NCBI RefSeq assembly: GCF_900114345.1
Contig: NZ_FOZJ01000002.1
Location: forward strand, 620,001-684,000
From: Microbacterium sp. cf046
Lineage (GTDB): Bacteria; Actinomycetota; Actinomycetes; Actinomycetales; Microbacteriaceae
Direction of reading: 5' to 3'
Length of the DNA stretch: 64,000 nucleotides
The notes beneath the pieces are model-generated. The model ran no database searches. It saw only the letters and a list, made by a program, of their open reading frames with translations, and was not told the origin of the DNA. The translations under genes were made by a program, and so were the position numbers. Shown one piece after another: positions 62,456 to 64,000 of the stretch. Position 1 is the first letter of the stretch; each line of letters starts with the position of its first letter.

Positions 62456-63145
62456 TCAGAAGTGCTTGAGCGCCTCCCGGCGACTCAGCGGGCTGAGCTC
62501 GTGCGTCCCTGCGTACTGGCGGACCCAGTCCGGATCGACGCGCGCGAACTCCCGCAGGGCCCAGCCGATCGCCTTGCGGATGAAGAATTCCCGGTCGGCG
62601 AGGTTCGGGTCGATCACGTCGGCGAGCAGATCGCGGTCGACGCGTTCTCGTCTGCCGAGCTGCGAGATGATCGCGATGCGCCGGATCCACAGGTCCTCAT
62701 CCGTGCTCCACCGCCGCACGAGGGCGGCCGTGGCGACCGGTTCGCGGTCGTGCAGCGCGGCGAGACGATGCGCGAGCTCATCCGTGTAATCCCACCACCG
62801 GCCGGTGCGCACCATGTGCTCGATCAGGGGCACGATGCGAGAATCCGCGGATGCCGCAGGCAGGGCGAGCAGCGCCATCGCGGCGTACCGCTCCTCCCGG
62901 TGTGCCGCAGCGTCCCAGAGTGAGCGCGCAGCATCCTGCAGCACGGCGGAGTCGGTCGCTCCCGCGGATTTCGCGGCGGTGCGGGCGATGCGGCGTGCCT
63001 CGGGGACAGGCACGCCGTAGAACGGCATCGCCGACTTCATGTACGCCTGCTGGCCCCGAGCCCGCTCGGGGTCCGCCTGGACGGCGAGAGCGTCGCGGAT
63101 CCGGGCCGTCAGCGCGGCCGCATCACCGTCTGGGCGGGTCGGCAT
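62456..63145 (-). CDS. AlkD-like DNA alkylation repair protein
   Basis: The 229-residue HEAT-repeat protein has TGRWWDYTDELAHRLA with the catalytic-type Trp and Asp of AlkD and EEFFIRKAIGWALREF-type region near the C-terminus (REFFIRKAIGWALREF). AlkD excises cationic alkylated bases without base flipping. ATG 63145 is preferred over GTG 63166. The C-terminus ends SPLSRREALKHF, with no predicted signal peptide. It stands next to a tRNA cluster. Confidence 0.88.
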   Translation of the reverse strand: MPTRPDGDAAALTARIRDALAVQADPERARGQQAYMKSAMPFYGVPVPEARRIARTAAKSAGATDSAVLQDAARSLWDAAAHREERYAAMALLALPAASADSRIVPLIEHMVRTGRWWDYTDELAHRLAALHDREPVATAALVRRWSTDEDLWIRRIAIISQLGRRERVDRDLLADVIDPNLADREFFIRKAIGWALREFARVDPDWVRQYAGTHELSPLSRREALKHF

Positions 63146-63175
63146 ACGTCTCACGCTAGCGGTCACGGAACGCAG

Positions 63176-63199
63176 AAAACCCCCGGAATTCCGGGGGTT
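63176..63199 (-). terminator. Rho-independent terminator after the tRNA genes
   Basis: The palindrome AACCCCCGGAATTCCGGGGGTT (63178-63199) is followed in the minus direction by TTTTCTGC. It ends a transcript coming from tRNA-Val. Confidence 0.8.
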
Positions 63200-63205
63200 C
63201 TGCTG

Positions 63206-63277
63206 TGCGCGATACTGGGATCGAACCAGTGACCTCTTCCGTGTCAGGGAAGCGCGCTACCGCTGCGCCAATCGCGC
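63206..63277 (-). tRNA. tRNA-Val (GAC)
   Basis: The seven-bp acceptor stem GCGCGAT/ATCGCGC, the D arm, an anticodon loop CTGACAC (anticodon GAC) on the CTTCC/GGAAG stem and a T arm ACTGG-TTCGATC-CCAGT form a full cloverleaf. CCA is not encoded. It is the last gene of the Gly-Cys-Val cluster before the terminator. Confidence 0.95.
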
Positions 63278-63301
63278 CCGTACGGGCTATTGAGTTGAGA
63301 G

Positions 63302-63375
63302 TGGAGGTGGCGACGGGATTCGAACCCGTGTAAACGGCTTTGCAGGCCGGTGCCTAGCCGCTCGGCCACGCCACC
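63302..63375 (-). tRNA. tRNA-Cys (GCA)
   Basis: Acceptor stem GGTGGCG/CGCCACC, an anticodon loop CTGCAAA (anticodon GCA) and T loop TTCGAAT form a cloverleaf. CCA is encoded (63302-63304). It lies between tRNA-Gly and tRNA-Val. Confidence 0.95.
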
Positions 63376-63429
63376 GTGTGGATTGACCCCACGTGCCGTG
63401 ATCTCCCTGAGAGGAGATCCCTGCACTCG

Positions 63430-63502
63430 AGCGGATGACGAGACTCGAACTCGCGACCCCAACCTTGGCAAGGTTGTGCGCTACCAACTGCGCTACATCC
63501 GC
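63430..63502 (-). tRNA. tRNA-Gly (GCC)
   Basis: Acceptor stem GCGGATG/CATCCGC, D arm and anticodon loop TTGCCAA on a CAACC/GGTTG stem (anticodon GCC) are clear. CCA is not encoded. It is the first gene of the minus-strand tRNA cluster. Confidence 0.95.
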
Positions 63503-63532
63503 GTTCCCCGGATTGCTCCAGGCGCGTGAACG

Positions 63533-63561
63533 ACTTTAGCCGATGAATTCTGACTCGCCAA
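63533..63561 (-). promoter_or_regulatory. Promoter of the Gly-Cys-Val tRNA cluster
   Basis: On the minus strand TTGGCG (63556-63561) and TAAAGT (63533-63538) are separated by 17 bases, a good -35/-10 pair. The -10 ends 30 bases before tRNA-Gly. Confidence 0.6.
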
Positions 63562-63621
63562 ACCAGTGCAGACCCTCGCGTGTCACACTCGCACCGGTTC
63601 GCTCGGGCCGGAGCCATCCGG

Positions 63622-63627
63622 TAAGAT
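63622..63627 (+). promoter_or_regulatory. Candidate -10 box of tRNA-Val (CAC)
   Basis: TAAGAT lies 24 bases before the tRNA start. TTCGCT 17 bases further upstream (63599-63604) is a weak -35 match. Confidence 0.4.
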
Positions 63628-63651
63628 CGAGACTCGGCCCCGCAGGGCCAC

Positions 63652-63727
63652 GGGCGATTGGCGCAGTTGGTAGCGCGCTTCCTTCACACGGAAGAGGTCA
63701 TCAGTTCGAGTCTGGTATCGCCCACCA
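63652..63727 (+). tRNA. tRNA-Val (CAC)
   Basis: Acceptor stem GGGCGAT/ATCGCCC, anticodon loop TTCACAC (anticodon CAC) on the CTTCC/GGAAG stem and an encoded CCA (63725-63727) identify the gene. D and anticodon arms nearly match tRNA-Val (GAC) on the other strand. Confidence 0.95.
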
Positions 63728-63729
63728 CC

Positions 63730-64000
63730 TCAGTTGCCGACAGCCCAGCCGTATCTCCGGTGCAGCGCGTCTGCGACCCGCACGAACCGTTCCAGATCCA
63801 GGGCCGAAGCCTCACGCCGCATCCCGGACGCGTGCACGCTGTACAGCTGCTCGATGTCCACCCATGAGGGTCGTCCCTGTGAGTCCCACGCGCCTGCGCC
63901 GATGCTCAGGAAGTCGCGGTCGCCGTCATGCGACTTGCTCGTCAACCGCACCGCGAAGACCCGCTCCGCATCTTGGCGGCCGATCACCAGCACCGGACGG
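63730..64000 (-). CDS. PemK/MazF-like toxin, N-terminus missing (partial)
   Basis: The frame continues beyond the window end. The visible 90 residues read RP(V)LVIGRQDAERVFAVRLTS, a pattern seen in the PemK/MazF ribonuclease-toxin core, then SWVDIEQLYSVHASG and a C-terminal helix. The stop is two bases after tRNA-Val. The 5' part and any antitoxin gene lie outside the window, so the assignment rests on the short visible pattern. Confidence 0.55.
   Translation of the reverse strand, partial: RPVLVIGRQDAERVFAVRLTSKSHDGDRDFLSIGAGAWDSQGRPSWVDIEQLYSVHASGMRREASALDLERFVRVADALHRRYGWAVGN

Overview
The window is high-GC chromosomal DNA with dense, tightly overlapping housekeeping operons, mostly on the minus strand. 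I read it as the core chromosome of an actinobacterium of the family Microbacteriaceae, most likely Microbacterium. The reasons are an actinobacterial mIHF domain fused to guanylate kinase, a PriA-like protein without helicase motifs, the Trp-operon membrane protein and the HGxxPAAW small membrane protein in a his-trp operon, a NamH-type muramic acid hydroxylase (Microbacterium peptidoglycan is of the N-glycolyl type), and gene order close to the Mycobacterium blocks pyrR-metK, alaS-nusB and relA-thrS. I see no prophage, insertion sequence or CRISPR array. No gene-free stretch exceeds 300 bases; the longest are about 210 bases (29703-29908 and 60294-60502).

Layout. 1-9205 (minus): one his-trp operon, hisE-hisG-hisF-hisI, then a secreted cell-wall-binding M23-type protein, a Trp-operon membrane protein, an HGxxPAAW protein, trpC-trpB-trpA, lgt and the likely first codons of gltB. 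trpE, expected between hisI and the membrane protein, is absent; the cell-wall protein occupies exactly that slot. 9277-17303: rpe and a membrane protein (minus), a glutaminase (plus), and metK-priA-fmt-rsmB (minus). 17409-27278 (minus): pyrR-pyrB-pyrC-PH-like membrane protein-carA-carB-pyrF-mIHF/gmk-rpoZ, nearly all joined by start/stop overlaps. 27398-30841: three extra genes (TMEM175-like protein, namH, a membrane protein). 30805-40748 (minus): alaS-ruvX-mltG-aroE-aroC-aroK-aroB-aroQ-efp-nusB. 40803-43394: YtxH-like protein, rpsD, rarA. 43507-46264 (plus): a small membrane protein, a DUF349 protein and an AbiEi-antitoxin-like protein. 46251-54934 (minus): rsh, secF-secD-yajC, ruvB-ruvA-ruvC, yebC. 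54976-60293 (minus): DUF1697 protein, a PUA/EVE-like protein, pdxT-pdxS, a HIT-family nucleotide hydrolase/phosphorylase and thrS, the last preceded by a possible leaderless upstream ORF. 60503-64000: an alpha-dioxygenase-like heme protein, an AlkD-like glycosylase, four tRNA genes and a truncated PemK/MazF-like gene.

The genes serve amino-acid synthesis (His, Trp, chorismate), de novo UMP synthesis, PLP synthesis, translation and tRNA charging, recombination and repair, Sec export, the stringent response and envelope building. The most unusual points are the replacement of trpE by a cell-wall protein inside a coupled operon, the mIHF-Gmk fusion, the heme protein that keeps the catalytic Tyr of fatty-acid dioxygenases, the threonine-containing upstream ORF before thrS, and several candidate leaderless promoters.
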